The position numbers and the translations under genes are program-made. A DNA stretch of 64,000 nt from Acidobacteriota bacterium (GTDB taxonomy: Bacteria; Acidobacteriota; Vicinamibacteria; Marinacidobacterales; Marinacidobacteraceae), in assembly GCA_022826195.1 (NCBI GenBank), contig JAJDVI010000058.1:1-64000 (forward strand), written 5' to 3'. The notes beneath the pieces are model-generated. The model had not been told where the DNA came from. It was given only the letters and a program-made list of their open reading frames with translations, and did not search any database. This document shows, in pieces, positions 7,670 to 16,427 of the stretch (its first letter is position 1; every line of letters begins with the position of its first letter).

Positions 7670-9955
7670 ATGTTCGCGGCTCTGCTCCGCGGAAGGGCCG
7701 CTGTCCGGGTCCTGCTTTCGGGAATCGTCGCGGCCCTTTTGCCGTTCCTGGCCCCGGGCACCGGTCTTTCCCAGGGACAGGTGGACTTCGAGACCGCCCG
7801 GTTCGACCGGCGTCTGCCCGCCGTCCGGGCGGCCCAGCCGATCAGGATCGACGGCGTCCTCGACGACGACGAATGGGCGGGCGCTCCCCTCGCGACCGAC
7901 TTCATCCAGGGGAACCCCAACGAAGGGATGCCGGCGACCTTCGTGACCGAGGTCCGGGTGCTCTACGACGACGACTTCCTCTACGTCGGCGCCGTCGCCC
8001 ACGACGAACCGGACGGGTTGATCGTGAACGACCTCTCGCGGGACTTCTCGACCCGCGCCGGCGACATCTTCGGGGTCATCGTGGACACGTTCCACGACCG
8101 GCGGAACGGCTACATGTTCGAGACGAACCCGGCCGGGGCGAAGTTCGACGGGCAGGTCTTCAACGAGGGGCGCGAGTTCAACCGCGACTGGGACGGCGTC
8201 TGGTACGTCGAGACCCTGCGCACCGAGCGCGGCTGGCAGACGGAAATCGCCATTCCCTTCAAGACGCTGCGGTTCCGGGAGAGCCCCGAACAGACCTGGG
8301 GGATCAACTTCCTGCGGCGGATCCGGCGGCTGAACGAGGACTCGTTCTGGGCGCCCATCCCGCGCTTTTTCAACTTCGCGCGCATCTCCTATTCCGGCAC
8401 CATCGAGGGACTCACCGGGCTCCGGTCGGGCGGCCGCTTCAAGGTAACGCCCTACGCGCGGGCCGAGACCGGCCAGGGCGCCGCCGATTCCGACGAGGGA
8501 ACCATGAACACCGCGGATCTGGGCGTGGACGCCAAGATGCTGGTGGGCACCGGGCTGAACCTCGACCTGACCGCGAACACCGACTTCTCCCAGGTCGAGG
8601 CGGACGTCCAGCAGGTCAACCTGACCCGCTTCAGCCTCTTCTTTCCGGAAAAACGCGACTTCTTCATCGAGAACTCGGGCATCTTCCGCTTCGGGGTCCC
8701 GAGCGATTCCAGGGTCACCCAGTTCCGGGCCGACTTCGGGCAGGCGTTCAACCCTGCGACGCTGCGCGCCAGCCAGAGCCGGGGCGACGACCTCTACCTG
8801 TTCTTCAGCCGCCGCATCGGCCTCTCGCGCACGGGCGCCCCGATCCCGGTGCTCGGCGGGGGGCGGCTCACCGGGCGGGCCGGCGCCTACGAGCTCGGGG
8901 TGATGAGCATCCAGACCGGGGAACACGAGGACGCCCCGGGAACCGAGAACTTCACGGCCGTCCGGGTGCGCCGCAACGTCGGAGGCAACTCGGACGTGGG
9001 CGCCGTCTTCCTGAACCGGGAGACGGGCTCCGGAAGCGACCACTACAACCGCTCGATGGGCCTCGACGCGAACATCCGGGTCACCCCGGAGCTGGAGGTC
9101 AACTCGTTCTGGGCGCGAACCGCGACGCCCGGCCTCGCCGGCGACGACCAGGCGGCGCGGGTGGCGGCGAACTACGACGGCCGGCTCTGGCAGTTCCGGG
9201 GCGCCTGGACCCGGCTCGGGGACGACTTCAACCCCGAGATGGGCTTCGCCCCCCGGCTCGGCGTCCGCCGCCTGCTCGGCTACGTCGGCTACCACTACCG
9301 CCCGTCCTGGTGGAGCGACATCGTCCGGGAGATCAACCCCCACTTCGAGTGGAACGACTACGTGAACTCGGACGGGGAGCTCGTGAGCCGGTACACCAAC
9401 TGGCACGTCGGCATTCGCCACCAGAACGGCGCGTTCTTCGAGTTCGGCTACAACGACAGCATCGAGAACACCTTCGAGCCGTTCCCCCTGCACCCGACCA
9501 CCACCGTGCTGCCGGGGAAGCACCCCTACGACGAGTGGTTCGTCATGCTGTTCTCCGACCCGAGCCGGCCGGTTTCCCTGAACGGGCGCTACGACTGGGG
9601 CGGCTTCTACTCCGGGGACCGGAAGGCGCTGAACCTGAGCACCGTGGTCCGCGTCGGCGGGAAGCTGACCTCCTACATCGGGTGGAGCCGGAACGACATC
9701 TCGCTCCCCGAAGGCGCGTTCGTGGCCGACCTGCTCACCGCCCGGGTGACCTACACCTTCACCACCACGATGTTCCTGAACGCGCTCATCCAGTACAACA
9801 ACGTCACCGAGGACTGGAGTTCGAACATCCGCTTCAACCTGATCCACCGGCCCCTTTCCGACTTCTTCATCGTGCTGAACGACCGGCGCGACCCGATGGG
9901 CAACCGGCTCGACCGGGCGCTCATCGCCAAGTACACGATCCTGATGGACTTTTGA
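7670..9955 (+). CDS. DUF5916 outer-membrane protein with N-terminal CBM9-like domain
   Basis: A 761-residue exported protein. The chosen ATG precedes a signal peptide (AAVRVLLSGIVAALLPFLAP, cleavage near GLSQG). A GTG 21 bases upstream is possible but less likely. Residues about 45-230 look like the carbohydrate-binding family 9-like domain (IRIDGVLDDDEWAGAP, VRVLYDDDFLYVGAVAHDE). The long C-terminal part has alternating aromatic beta strands and ends in a strand with terminal Phe (KYTILMDF), as expected for an outer-membrane barrel. The FPEKRDFFIENSGIFRFG block is characteristic of DUF5916. The architecture is common in Acidobacteriota and Gemmatimonadota; its role is unproven. A TACATT box just upstream of the ATG could be a -10. 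Confidence 0.85.
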   Translation: MFAALLRGRAAVRVLLSGIVAALLPFLAPGTGLSQGQVDFETARFDRRLPAVRAAQPIRIDGVLDDDEWAGAPLATDFIQGNPNEGMPATFVTEVRVLYDDDFLYVGAVAHDEPDGLIVNDLSRDFSTRAGDIFGVIVDTFHDRRNGYMFETNPAGAKFDGQVFNEGREFNRDWDGVWYVETLRTERGWQTEIAIPFKTLRFRESPEQTWGINFLRRIRRLNEDSFWAPIPRFFNFARISYSGTIEGLTGLRSGGRFKVTPYARAETGQGAADSDEGTMNTADLGVDAKMLVGTGLNLDLTANTDFSQVEADVQQVNLTRFSLFFPEKRDFFIENSGIFRFGVPSDSRVTQFRADFGQAFNPATLRASQSRGDDLYLFFSRRIGLSRTGAPIPVLGGGRLTGRAGAYELGVMSIQTGEHEDAPGTENFTAVRVRRNVGGNSDVGAVFLNRETGSGSDHYNRSMGLDANIRVTPELEVNSFWARTATPGLAGDDQAARVAANYDGRLWQFRGAWTRLGDDFNPEMGFAPRLGVRRLLGYVGYHYRPSWWSDIVREINPHFEWNDYVNSDGELVSRYTNWHVGIRHQNGAFFEFGYNDSIENTFEPFPLHPTTTVLPGKHPYDEWFVMLFSDPSRPVSLNGRYDWGGFYSGDRKALNLSTVVRVGGKLTSYIGWSRNDISLPEGAFVADLLTARVTYTFTTTMFLNALIQYNNVTEDWSSNIRFNLIHRPLSDFFIVLNDRRDPMGNRLDRALIAKYTILMDF

Positions 9956-9989
9956 CGAAAACCCCGCGGTTGCGGGAAAGGAGACCACC

Positions 9990-10388
9990 ATGAAGACCAT
10001 GCTCGACCAGCACAAGGACACCGCGTATGCGCTCCTGCGCATCGTGTCCGGCTTTCTGTTCCTCTGTCACGGCGCCCAGAAGCTCTTCGGGGTCATGGGC
10101 GGGACGCAGCGCGAACTGATGTCCCTGATGGGGCTGGCCGGGGTGATCGAGTTCTTCGGCGGACTCGCTCTCATGCTGGGCTTCATGACCGGAATCGCCG
10201 CCTTCATCTCGAGCGGCCAGATGGCGGTGGCCTACTTCATGGCGCACCAGTTCCGCACCGACGACGCCGGAATGATGCTCGGCTGGTTCCCGATCGAGAA
10301 CCGGGGAGAACTGGCGGTGCTCTACTGCTTCCTGTTCCTGTTCATCGCGATGACGGGGGCCGGGAAGTGGAGCGTGGATAACCGCTGA
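9990..10388 (+). CDS. DoxX family membrane protein
   Basis: A 132-residue protein with four hydrophobic segments. The DoxX signature appears as LLRIVSGFLFLCHGAQKLFG near residues 15-34, followed by GLAGVIEFFGGLALMLG and a final YCFLFLFIAMTGAGKWSVD. Members are small inner-membrane proteins linked in some bacteria to thiosulfate:quinone oxidoreductase or thiol stress complexes. No such partner is adjacent here. A strong Shine-Dalgarno (AAAGGAG) precedes the ATG. A perfect GC hairpin eight bases after the stop probably ends the transcript. Confidence 0.88.
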   Translation: MKTMLDQHKDTAYALLRIVSGFLFLCHGAQKLFGVMGGTQRELMSLMGLAGVIEFFGGLALMLGFMTGIAAFISSGQMAVAYFMAHQFRTDDAGMMLGWFPIENRGELAVLYCFLFLFIAMTGAGKWSVDNR

Positions 10389-10395
10389 GGGATCG

Positions 10396-10427
10396 CTTGG
10401 AACGCCGGCTTCGGCCGGCGTTCCAAG
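10396..10427 (+). terminator. Perfect 14-bp hairpin with TTCG loop after doxX
   Basis: CTTGGAACGCCGGC pairs fully with GCCGGCGTTCCAAG around a TTCG tetraloop. It starts eight bases after the DoxX stop, between two convergent genes. There is no T-run, so a strict intrinsic terminator is not shown. The arms match the 'TTGGAACGCCGG' subtype of the dispersed double-hairpin repeat. Confidence 0.6.
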
Positions 10428-10474
10428 CCGGTACGCCACCCGGGCCGTGCAGCCCGGCGCGCCTTGCCCGCGCT

Positions 10475-10879
10475 TCAGCGGCGGCGGCGGCGCTGCCGCT
10501 GGATGACTTCCATCTGGTCCGGATCGGTGACCCCGAGGAACAACTGGTCGTTCTCCTCCATGACCTCGCCGGTGATCCGCAGGTTCCGTCCCTTGTAGCG
10601 CTTGATCGGGTCCACGCCGGTCCACAGGTGCATGTGGGACTCCGGGATGAGGACCAGGAACCCGGACAGAAAGGAGATGTGCAGGCCGGACCCCTGAATC
10701 CTCCGCACATCGAGGGCCCGGCCTCCGACGGTGAGTTCCTCGCCGACGTGCTCGGCAGTCACGTCCCCGACCGCCACCACCTCGACCTCTTCCGCGGTTG
10801 GGGGGGCCTGCGCAAACGCCACCGGGGCGATCAGGAGCGCGAACGCGGCCACCGCCGCGTGCCGGTTGCGGATTGTCAT
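10475..10879 (-). CDS. Small exported protein with OB-like beta domain (tandem paralogue A)
   Basis: A 134-residue protein with a signal peptide (HAAVAAFALLIAPVAFAQA). A compact beta-rich domain follows (VGEELTVGGRALDVRRIQGSGLHISF, then DPIKRYKGRNLRITGEVMEE), and it ends in a basic tail QRQRRRRR. The strand order suggests an OB-like barrel, but no named family was recognised. It is clearly homologous to the neighbour at 11008-11508: shared 'VGEEL.V.GR', 'DP.K.Y.GR...I.GE..E' and the C-terminal RQRRRRR. The ATG has a GGGAGG Shine-Dalgarno, and the 5' leader is conserved between the two genes. Probably periplasmic; function unknown. Confidence 0.75.
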   Translation of the reverse strand: MTIRNRHAAVAAFALLIAPVAFAQAPPTAEEVEVVAVGDVTAEHVGEELTVGGRALDVRRIQGSGLHISFLSGFLVLIPESHMHLWTGVDPIKRYKGRNLRITGEVMEENDQLFLGVTDPDQMEVIQRQRRRRR

Positions 10880-10955
10880 GGCAGCCTCCCCGGCCGGCCC
10901 CGTGGCGGCGGCGGACAGGCGGACCGCGGAAGCCGGCGAGGGCGGCGTAGTCCTG
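10880..10955 (-). promoter_or_regulatory. 5' leader shared with the paralogue at 11509
   Basis: Reading on the minus strand, the bases before the ATG (GGGGCCGGCC...GGGAGGCTGCC) align with those before the second paralogue (AGGGGCCGACCGAGGAGGCTGCC). Patchy similarity extends further upstream. The duplication therefore included the ribosome site and untranslated leader. No regulatory element is otherwise recognised. Confidence 0.5.
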
Positions 10956-11007
10956 TTATAGCAGCCCGTGATGAAACGCGGGCGGCGTCCGGTCCGGCGC
11001 TGGCGCG

Positions 11008-11508
11008 CTAGCGGCCGGCGGAGATCACGGTGGCGTTCGACACCGCGGCCGCCGCCCGGATCGCCTCGGCCGGATCATCCCCACGGGGCCTGCGCCGGCG
11101 GCGGCGCTGCCGGGGAACGATCTCGATCTGACTGCGCTCGCTAACGCGGATGTAAGGCAGTTCGCCCTGTTCCTCGATCTCGCCGCTGATCTTGATGATG
11201 CGCCCCCGGGCATAGACCTTCACCGGGTCGGTTCCTTCCCAGTCACCGAGATCCTCCCGGGGGATGAACACCCGGAAGGGGTAGTCGATGTGGGTCCGGT
11301 CGAAGTGGATCGTGACGCCCTGGACGGGGTTGCTCTCGGTTCTCTGGATCCGTCCACGCACGACCAATTCCTCCCCGACGTTGTCGAGGGTGATCTCGTG
11401 CGCTTCCACGAACTCCTCCTCTTCGGCGGGAGGATCCTGAGCCAATGCCGGGGGAACGATCAGGAGCGCGAACGCGGCCGCAGCCGCGGCGGTAAAGCGG
11501 AATCTCAT
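11008..11508 (-). CDS. Small exported protein with OB-like beta domain (tandem paralogue B)
   Basis: A 166-residue paralogue of the protein at 10475-10879. It has the signal peptide AAAAAAFALLIVPPALAQ and an acidic linker PPAEEEEFVEAHEI. The OB-like core runs from VGEELVVRGRIQRTESNPV through YPFRVFIPREDLGDWEGTD to KVYARGRIIKISGEIEEQGE. It ends in a strongly basic tail (VPRQRRRRRRPRGDD) plus about 20 extra residues. The start is set by GGAGG six bases before the ATG; an in-frame upstream extension lacks coding character. Both proteins are probably periplasmic. The arginine tail could bind a polyanion, but that is speculation. Confidence 0.75.
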   Translation of the reverse strand: MRFRFTAAAAAAFALLIVPPALAQDPPAEEEEFVEAHEITLDNVGEELVVRGRIQRTESNPVQGVTIHFDRTHIDYPFRVFIPREDLGDWEGTDPVKVYARGRIIKISGEIEEQGELPYIRVSERSQIEIVPRQRRRRRRPRGDDPAEAIRAAAAVSNATVISAGR

Positions 11509-11595
11509 GGCAGCCTCCTCGGTCGGCCCCTTGACGGCGACGGACGGGAAAACCGCGGAGGCCAGCCGGGGCCGGCGCACTGCCCTTTGTAACAA
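11509..11595 (-). promoter_or_regulatory. 5' leader of paralogue B, conserved with paralogue A
   Basis: The sequence immediately upstream of the second paralogue repeats the GAGGAGGCTGCC ribosome-site block and the flanking GGGGCCGAC segment of the first paralogue's leader. Divergence increases away from the start codon. Confidence 0.5.
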
Positions 11596-11676
11596 GACCT
11601 CCCGCCCCGAGTCAAAGGGGGAACTCTCGGAAGGCGATGCCGGCCGCCTCAACCTGCGCGACGGTCCGCCGAAACG

Positions 11677-12396
11677 CTAGTGAAGCGTCTCGGACCGCTT
11701 CCGCTCGTGCTCCTCGTAGTACCGCTCGAACCGGGCGCGCCGCCGGCGGCGCCGGAGATCGTTCCACAGGACCCCCAGCCGGGAGCGGTATCGCGGGAGC
11801 AGGCCGTCCCGCCGCAGCAGGACGTATCCCACCACCAGCCCCCCGAGGTGGGCGATGTGGGACACCCCGCCGGACGTCGCCGACAGGGAACCCGCCAGCG
11901 AAATGAACCCGAAGAGGATCACCATGTGCCGCGCGCTCATGGGAAAGATGCCGAGCAGGTAGACCTGCGCCGACGGGAACAGGAGTCCGAAGGCGAGGAG
12001 CAGCCCGTACACCGCCCCCGACGCGCCGATGTGGAGCGCGTCGAAGAACGCCGGCAGCGGCAGCAGCGCGAAGAGTCCGGCCCCGACGCCGCAGAGCAGG
12101 TAGTAGCGGAGGAAGCGGCGCCGTCCCCAGACCTGCTCGAGCTGCGACCCGAACATGTAGAGCACGAACATGTTCATCAACAGGTGGAACAGGCCGCCGT
12201 GCAGGAACATGTAGGTGAACAGGCGCCACACCTGGAGCGAGAGCACCGCGGGCGGGTAGAGCCCGAAGAACACGGTGACCGCCGGGACCAGGAGCTGGAC
12301 CAGGTACACCCCGCCGGTGATCAGGATGAGCTGCTTGACCCCGGTGGGCATGGCCCCGCCGCCGAACCCCACCCCGGTCCGGTAACTGCGGTACAC
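11677..12396 (-). CDS. Rhomboid-family intramembrane serine protease
   Basis: A 239-residue polytopic membrane protease. The catalytic dyad is visible: S126 in HIGASGAVYG and H183 in SHIAHLGG. The oxyanion-side segment FHLLMNMFVLYMFG lies at residues 70-83. Six hydrophobic segments are followed by an arginine-rich cytoplasmic tail (DLRRRRRRARFERYYEEH). The GTG start was chosen because YRSYRTGVGFGGGAMPTGVKQ matches the conserved N-terminus of bacterial rhomboids; an ATG 45 bases later is an alternative. It begins four bases after the UvrA stop and is probably co-transcribed with uvrA, without a functional link. Confidence 0.9.
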   Translation of the reverse strand: MYRSYRTGVGFGGGAMPTGVKQLILITGGVYLVQLLVPAVTVFFGLYPPAVLSLQVWRLFTYMFLHGGLFHLLMNMFVLYMFGSQLEQVWGRRRFLRYYLLCGVGAGLFALLPLPAFFDALHIGASGAVYGLLLAFGLLFPSAQVYLLGIFPMSARHMVILFGFISLAGSLSATSGGVSHIAHLGGLVVGYVLLRRDGLLPRYRSRLGVLWNDLRRRRRRARFERYYEEHERKRSETLH

Positions 12397-12400
12397 GGCT

Positions 12401-15250
12401 TCAGGAAGCGCGCCGGGCGGCCGGCGCCGGTTCGAGGATCTCGCGCAGATAGCGCCCGGTCCACGACCCGGCGTGCCGGGACACCGCCTCGGGAGTCCCG
12501 CAGACGACGAGCTCCCCGCCGCGCCCGCCGCCGTCCGGCCCGAGATCCACGAGGTGGTCCGCGGTCTTGATCACGTCCAGGTTGTGTTCGATCACCACCA
12601 CGGTGTTCCCGGCGTCCACCAGGCGATCGAGCACCCGCAGGAGGCGGGCGATGTCGTCGAAGTGCAAGCCGGTGGTGGGCTCGTCGAGGATGTAGAGCGT
12701 GTCGCCGGTGGACCGCTTCGCCAGCTCGCGCGAGAGCTTGACCCGCTGCGCCTCGCCGCCCGACAGGGTCGGGGAGGGCTGTCCGAGCCGGATGTAGCCG
12801 AGCCCCACGTCCTGGAGCGTCTCGAGAATGTGGAGGATGCCGGGCTGGGAGCGGAACACCGGGACGGCCTCGCTCACCGTGAGGTCGAGCACGTCGGCGA
12901 TGGAGCGGCCCTGGTAGCGCACGGTCAGCGTCTGGTCGTTGAACCGGCGGCCGCCGCACACCTGGCAGGTCACGAAGACGTCCGCGAGGAAGTGCATCTC
13001 GACGCGGATCACCCCGTCGCCCTGGCAGTGCTCGCACCGCCCGCCGGGCACGTTGAAGGAGAAGCGCCCCGGCTTGTAGCCCTGGGCGCGCGCCGCGGGC
13101 AGCGCCGCGAAGAGCGAACGGATGCCGTCGAACACCTTGGTGTAGGTCGCCGGATTGGAACGGGGGGTGCGGCCGATGGGGGACTGGTCGATGTCCACCA
13201 CCCGGCCGATCCGTTCGATCCCCTCGATGTGGGAGTGCTTCCCCACCGGCCGTTCCGAGCGGTGCAGCGCGCGGGCGAGCGCCCGGTAGAGCACCTCGTA
13301 GACGAGCGTGCTCTTGCCGGCGCCGGAGACTCCGGTGACGCAGGTGAGGGCGCCCAGCGGAATCGCCACGTCCACTTCCTTGAGGTTGTTCGCGCGGGCC
13401 CCCACGATCCGGACCGAGTGCCGGGAGGACCGCCGCCGTGGGGGCACCGCAATGTCGAGGTCGCCGCGCAGATAGCGCCCGGTGAGCGACTTCGGCTCGT
13501 CCCGGATCTCCGCGGGCGTCCCTTCGGCGACGACCTCCCCCCCGTAGACCCCGGCGCCGGGGCCGAAGTCCAGGACGTGGTCGGCGGACTCGATGGTCTC
13601 CCGGTCGTGCTCGACCACGACGACGGTGTTGCCGATGTCCCGGAGCCGGTGCAGCGCCTCCAGCAGCTTTCCGTTGTCGCGGGGGTGGAGCCCGATGGAG
13701 GGCTCGTCGAGGATGTAGATGACGCCAGTGAGTTCGGACCCGATCTGGCTGGCCAGCCGGATGCGCTGCGATTCGCCGCCGGAGAGGCTCGGCGCCAGCC
13801 GGTCGAGCGACAGGTAGCCCAGCCCCACGTCGGCGAGGAAGCGAAGCCGGTTCCGGATCTCCTTCAGCAGTTCCGCCCCGATGACGAGCGCGGTGCCCTC
13901 CAGTTCGAGGTTTCCCATGAACCCGAGCGCGTCCTCGATGGACATCGAAGAGACGTCCGCGATGGTCCGGCCGCCCACGTTGACGGCGAGCGCCTCCGGC
14001 CGCAACCGGGTCCCCCCGCAGGCCCGGCACGCCCGGCTCGAGAAGAAGCGCGCGTAGTAGCGCCGCGCCCGGTCGGAGGACGTTTCCCGCATCCGCCGGT
14101 TCAGCAGGTTGAGGACCCCCTCCCAGTGAACCGCGCGCGAGCTCCGCTGGTACTTGACGGGAATCCGCTCGCGGCCGGACCCCCAGAGGAGGATCTTCCG
14201 CTTGCCGGCGGCGAGGCGCGCCCACGGGCGGTCGAGGTCCACCCCGAACCGCTTCGCCACCCCCCGGACCACGGTCGCCTCCCAGCCGTCCCGCTCCCCG
14301 AACCGGCCCCAGAACGCCACCGCCCCGTCGTTGATGCTCAGGCGGGGATCGGGGACCACCAGGTCCTCGTCCACCTCGCTCCGGGCGCCCAGCCCGTTGC
14401 ACTCCTTGCACATCCCCTGCGGGCTGTTGAAGGAAAAGAGCTGCGGCGAGATCTCGGGGAATCCGATCCCGCAGCTCGGGCAGCCGTTCTTCTCCGAGAA
14501 GATGCGGTCGCCGTCCTCCCCCTCGACCGCAGCGATCACGATGCCGTCCCCTTCGCGAAGCGCGGTCTCCACCGAGTCGGTGACCCGTCCCCGCCACTCT
14601 TCGCCGGCGGGGTCCTTGCGGGTCAGCCGGTCCACGACGATCTGGACGTTGTGCTTCTTCCGCTTCTCGAGGGCCGCGGTCTCCTCGATGAGCTGGACCT
14701 CGCCGTCGATCCGGGCCCGCGAGAACCCGCGGCGCAGGATGCTCTCGAGGGTGGAGCGGAACTCCCCCCGCCGGTTCTCGAGGACCGGCGCCAGCAGCAG
14801 GAAGCGGGTGCCGGCCGGCAACTGCGCCAGTTCCTCCACGATCTCCTGCGCCGTCTGCGGACTGACCTCGCGTCCGCACCGCGGGCAGTGGGCCGCGCCG
14901 ACCCGGGCGAAGAGCACCCGCAGGTAGTCGGAGATCTCCGTGATGGTGCCGACCGTCGAGCGCGGGTTGTGGCTCGCCGACTTCTGGTCCACCGAGATGG
15001 TCGGCGAAAGCCCCTGGATCGTGTCGTAGAGGGGCTTGTCCATCTGCCCCAGGAACTGCCGGGCGTAGCTGGACAGCGACTCGACGTAGCGGCGCTGCCC
15101 TTCGGCGTAGAGGGTGTCGAGCGCCAACGACGACTTTCCCGACCCCGAGACCCCGCTCAGGACGACGAGGCGCTTCTTCGGAATGCGAACGGAAATGTTC
15201 TTGAGATTGTGCTGCCGGGCGCCCCGCACCACAATGTGATCGGGCTCCAT
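12401..15250 (-). CDS. uvrA: UvrABC excinuclease subunit A
   Basis: The 949-residue length fits UvrA. The first ATPase opens with [20 protein letters not shown] and Walker [11 protein letters not shown]. The second has [12 protein letters not shown] near residue 638. Zinc-binding cysteines appear in [11 protein letters not shown], and in the C-terminal module as CEHCQGDG...CQVCGGRRF. Both ABC signatures ([12 protein letters not shown] and [11 protein letters not shown]) are present. UvrA with UvrB scans DNA for bulky lesions in nucleotide excision repair. uvrC is also in this window, about 9.6 kb away. The gene is intact with an ATG start. Confidence 0.97.
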   Translation of the reverse strand: MEPDHIVVRGARQHNLKNISVRIPKKRLVVLSGVSGSGKSSLALDTLYAEGQRRYVESLSSYARQFLGQMDKPLYDTIQGLSPTISVDQKSASHNPRSTVGTITEISDYLRVLFARVGAAHCPRCGREVSPQTAQEIVEELAQLPAGTRFLLLAPVLENRRGEFRSTLESILRRGFSRARIDGEVQLIEETAALEKRKKHNVQIVVDRLTRKDPAGEEWRGRVTDSVETALREGDGIVIAAVEGEDGDRIFSEKNGCPSCGIGFPEISPQLFSFNSPQGMCKECNGLGARSEVDEDLVVPDPRLSINDGAVAFWGRFGERDGWEATVVRGVAKRFGVDLDRPWARLAAGKRKILLWGSGRERIPVKYQRSSRAVHWEGVLNLLNRRMRETSSDRARRYYARFFSSRACRACGGTRLRPEALAVNVGGRTIADVSSMSIEDALGFMGNLELEGTALVIGAELLKEIRNRLRFLADVGLGYLSLDRLAPSLSGGESQRIRLASQIGSELTGVIYILDEPSIGLHPRDNGKLLEALHRLRDIGNTVVVVEHDRETIESADHVLDFGPGAGVYGGEVVAEGTPAEIRDEPKSLTGRYLRGDLDIAVPPRRRSSRHSVRIVGARANNLKEVDVAIPLGALTCVTGVSGAGKSTLVYEVLYRALARALHRSERPVGKHSHIEGIERIGRVVDIDQSPIGRTPRSNPATYTKVFDGIRSLFAALPAARAQGYKPGRFSFNVPGGRCEHCQGDGVIRVEMHFLADVFVTCQVCGGRRFNDQTLTVRYQGRSIADVLDLTVSEAVPVFRSQPGILHILETLQDVGLGYIRLGQPSPTLSGGEAQRVKLSRELAKRSTGDTLYILDEPTTGLHFDDIARLLRVLDRLVDAGNTVVVIEHNLDVIKTADHLVDLGPDGGGRGGELVVCGTPEAVSRHAGSWTGRYLREILEPAPAARRAS

Positions 15251-15275
15251 GGACTTCCCGGGAGTCTAAAGGCAG

Positions 15276-15323
15276 GGAGCGCCGGTCTTCAGACCGGCAC
15301 CGCCCGCCGGAGGCGGGCGAAAC
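15276..15323 (+). repeat. Dispersed double-hairpin repeat
   Basis: GGAGCGCCGGTCTTCAGACC begins the first hairpin (GCCGGTCTTCAGACCGGC). A second hairpin GCCCGCCGGAGGCGGGC and a GAAAC end follow. This is the clearest full-length copy of the family. It lies 47 bases downstream of the Uma2-like gene's stop. Confidence 0.75.
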
Positions 15324-15369
15324 GCACAGTGTCCATCGCCCCCGGCCGCACCGGAGGCGACCCCGCGGC

Positions 15370-16332
15370 TCAGCCGCCGAGCCGGGCGAGGAAGTCGGCT
15401 TCGCTGTCGGCGGCGAGGGCCGCCTCAACGACCCGATCCGCGGAGGTATCCGCGATCAGGGTCGCCACCCGGGACGGCGAGACCTCGATCCCGCGCCGCC
15501 GGAGCATCCGGATCACCGCCGCCGCCATTCCCCGGGCGTGGCCGGCCGCCATTCCCCGGGCGTGTCCGCGCTGCTCCATGCGGCGCATGAGCGCGTCGTC
15601 CTCCGGCGCGGTCCCCTCACGCTCTCCCAGCGCCCGTCCCACCCGCCACAGATCCGCCTCGGTTTCCGCGGAGAGCGCGAACTCGTTCAGCGCGCGATGG
15701 ATTTCCTCCGCGCGCCAGCCCGGAAACGCGCGGCTTGCCTCCGACTCGACGTACCGGCCGGCTTCCAGCAGGTGGATCCGGAGCCCGGGACGAAGACTCC
15801 GGGGGCGGCTCGGCGCCTCCCGGTCGGGCGTCTCCACCCATACCTCGGGAAAGCCCCATTCCTCGTTGGCGACGAGCTTCCCGCGCCGCACGTCCGTCGT
15901 GTGGTCCACCTCCAGCACGACGTCGGGAAAGTCGTCCTCCCCCACGATCAGGTGAGCGGGCCCGGGCAGCCTCGCTCGGCCCGGGTGCAGGTACACGGTC
16001 TGGTCCGCCTGCATGATGTCGCCCAGCGTCCCCTCGTCTTCCCGGAACCGCAGGTCCATGTTGCCGAAGTACTCCGCTCCCGAACCCCGCGCCATGCAGA
16101 TCTGCCGCACCAGCGCCACCAGCCGCGCCGCGGGACCCTCGTGGTAGGGACTGACCGACGCCTCGACCCTCCACGCCGTTTCCGTCTCCCGGTGCCAGTA
16201 CTCCAGCCGGCGCCCCTCCCACTCGGGTCCTTCGATCTCCGCCACCGAGGCCCGAACCGGAGTGCAGCCCGCGAACTCCAGCTCGGAAACCGGCGTCCGC
16301 CGCCGCTGCTCCCGAACCGCCAGCGAGCCCAT
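15370..16332 (-). CDS. Uma2-like PD-(D/E)XK superfamily protein
   Basis: About 320 residues from the chosen ATG (MGSLAVREQRRR). The core PDVVLEVDHTTDVRRGKLVANEEW and GFPEVWVETPD matches the Uma2/DUF820 restriction-endonuclease-fold pattern: an acidic D in PDVV, then ExD with a downstream lysine, then EVWV. The C-terminal third is helical and contains the short repeat HARGMAAGHARGMAA. Uma2 proteins are widespread with uncharacterised nuclease-like folds. An in-frame extension to 16416 exists but has no supporting ribosome site. The gene is single, facing away from the DUF2090 gene. Confidence 0.7.
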   Translation of the reverse strand: MGSLAVREQRRRTPVSELEFAGCTPVRASVAEIEGPEWEGRRLEYWHRETETAWRVEASVSPYHEGPAARLVALVRQICMARGSGAEYFGNMDLRFREDEGTLGDIMQADQTVYLHPGRARLPGPAHLIVGEDDFPDVVLEVDHTTDVRRGKLVANEEWGFPEVWVETPDREAPSRPRSLRPGLRIHLLEAGRYVESEASRAFPGWRAEEIHRALNEFALSAETEADLWRVGRALGEREGTAPEDDALMRRMEQRGHARGMAAGHARGMAAAVIRMLRRRGIEVSPSRVATLIADTSADRVVEAALAADSEADFLARLGG

Positions 16333-16427
16333 GAGGCCGATTCTAGCGGCGGCACCCGGCCGCGGGCGGCGGCCGAACCCGTACACTCTCGCCCCCTCCA
16401 CCCACCCCCGAAACACCCCCGCCCTTC

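Noticed and set aside
5560-7920. Long minus-strand frame opposite the antiporter
   Set aside because: His/Gln/Asp-rich mirror frame with no domain; the plus strand encodes a complete CPA2 antiporter.
12473-15955. A very long plus-strand frame opposite uvrA
   Set aside because: It is a mirror frame caused by high GC at third positions; the minus strand encodes a full UvrA.
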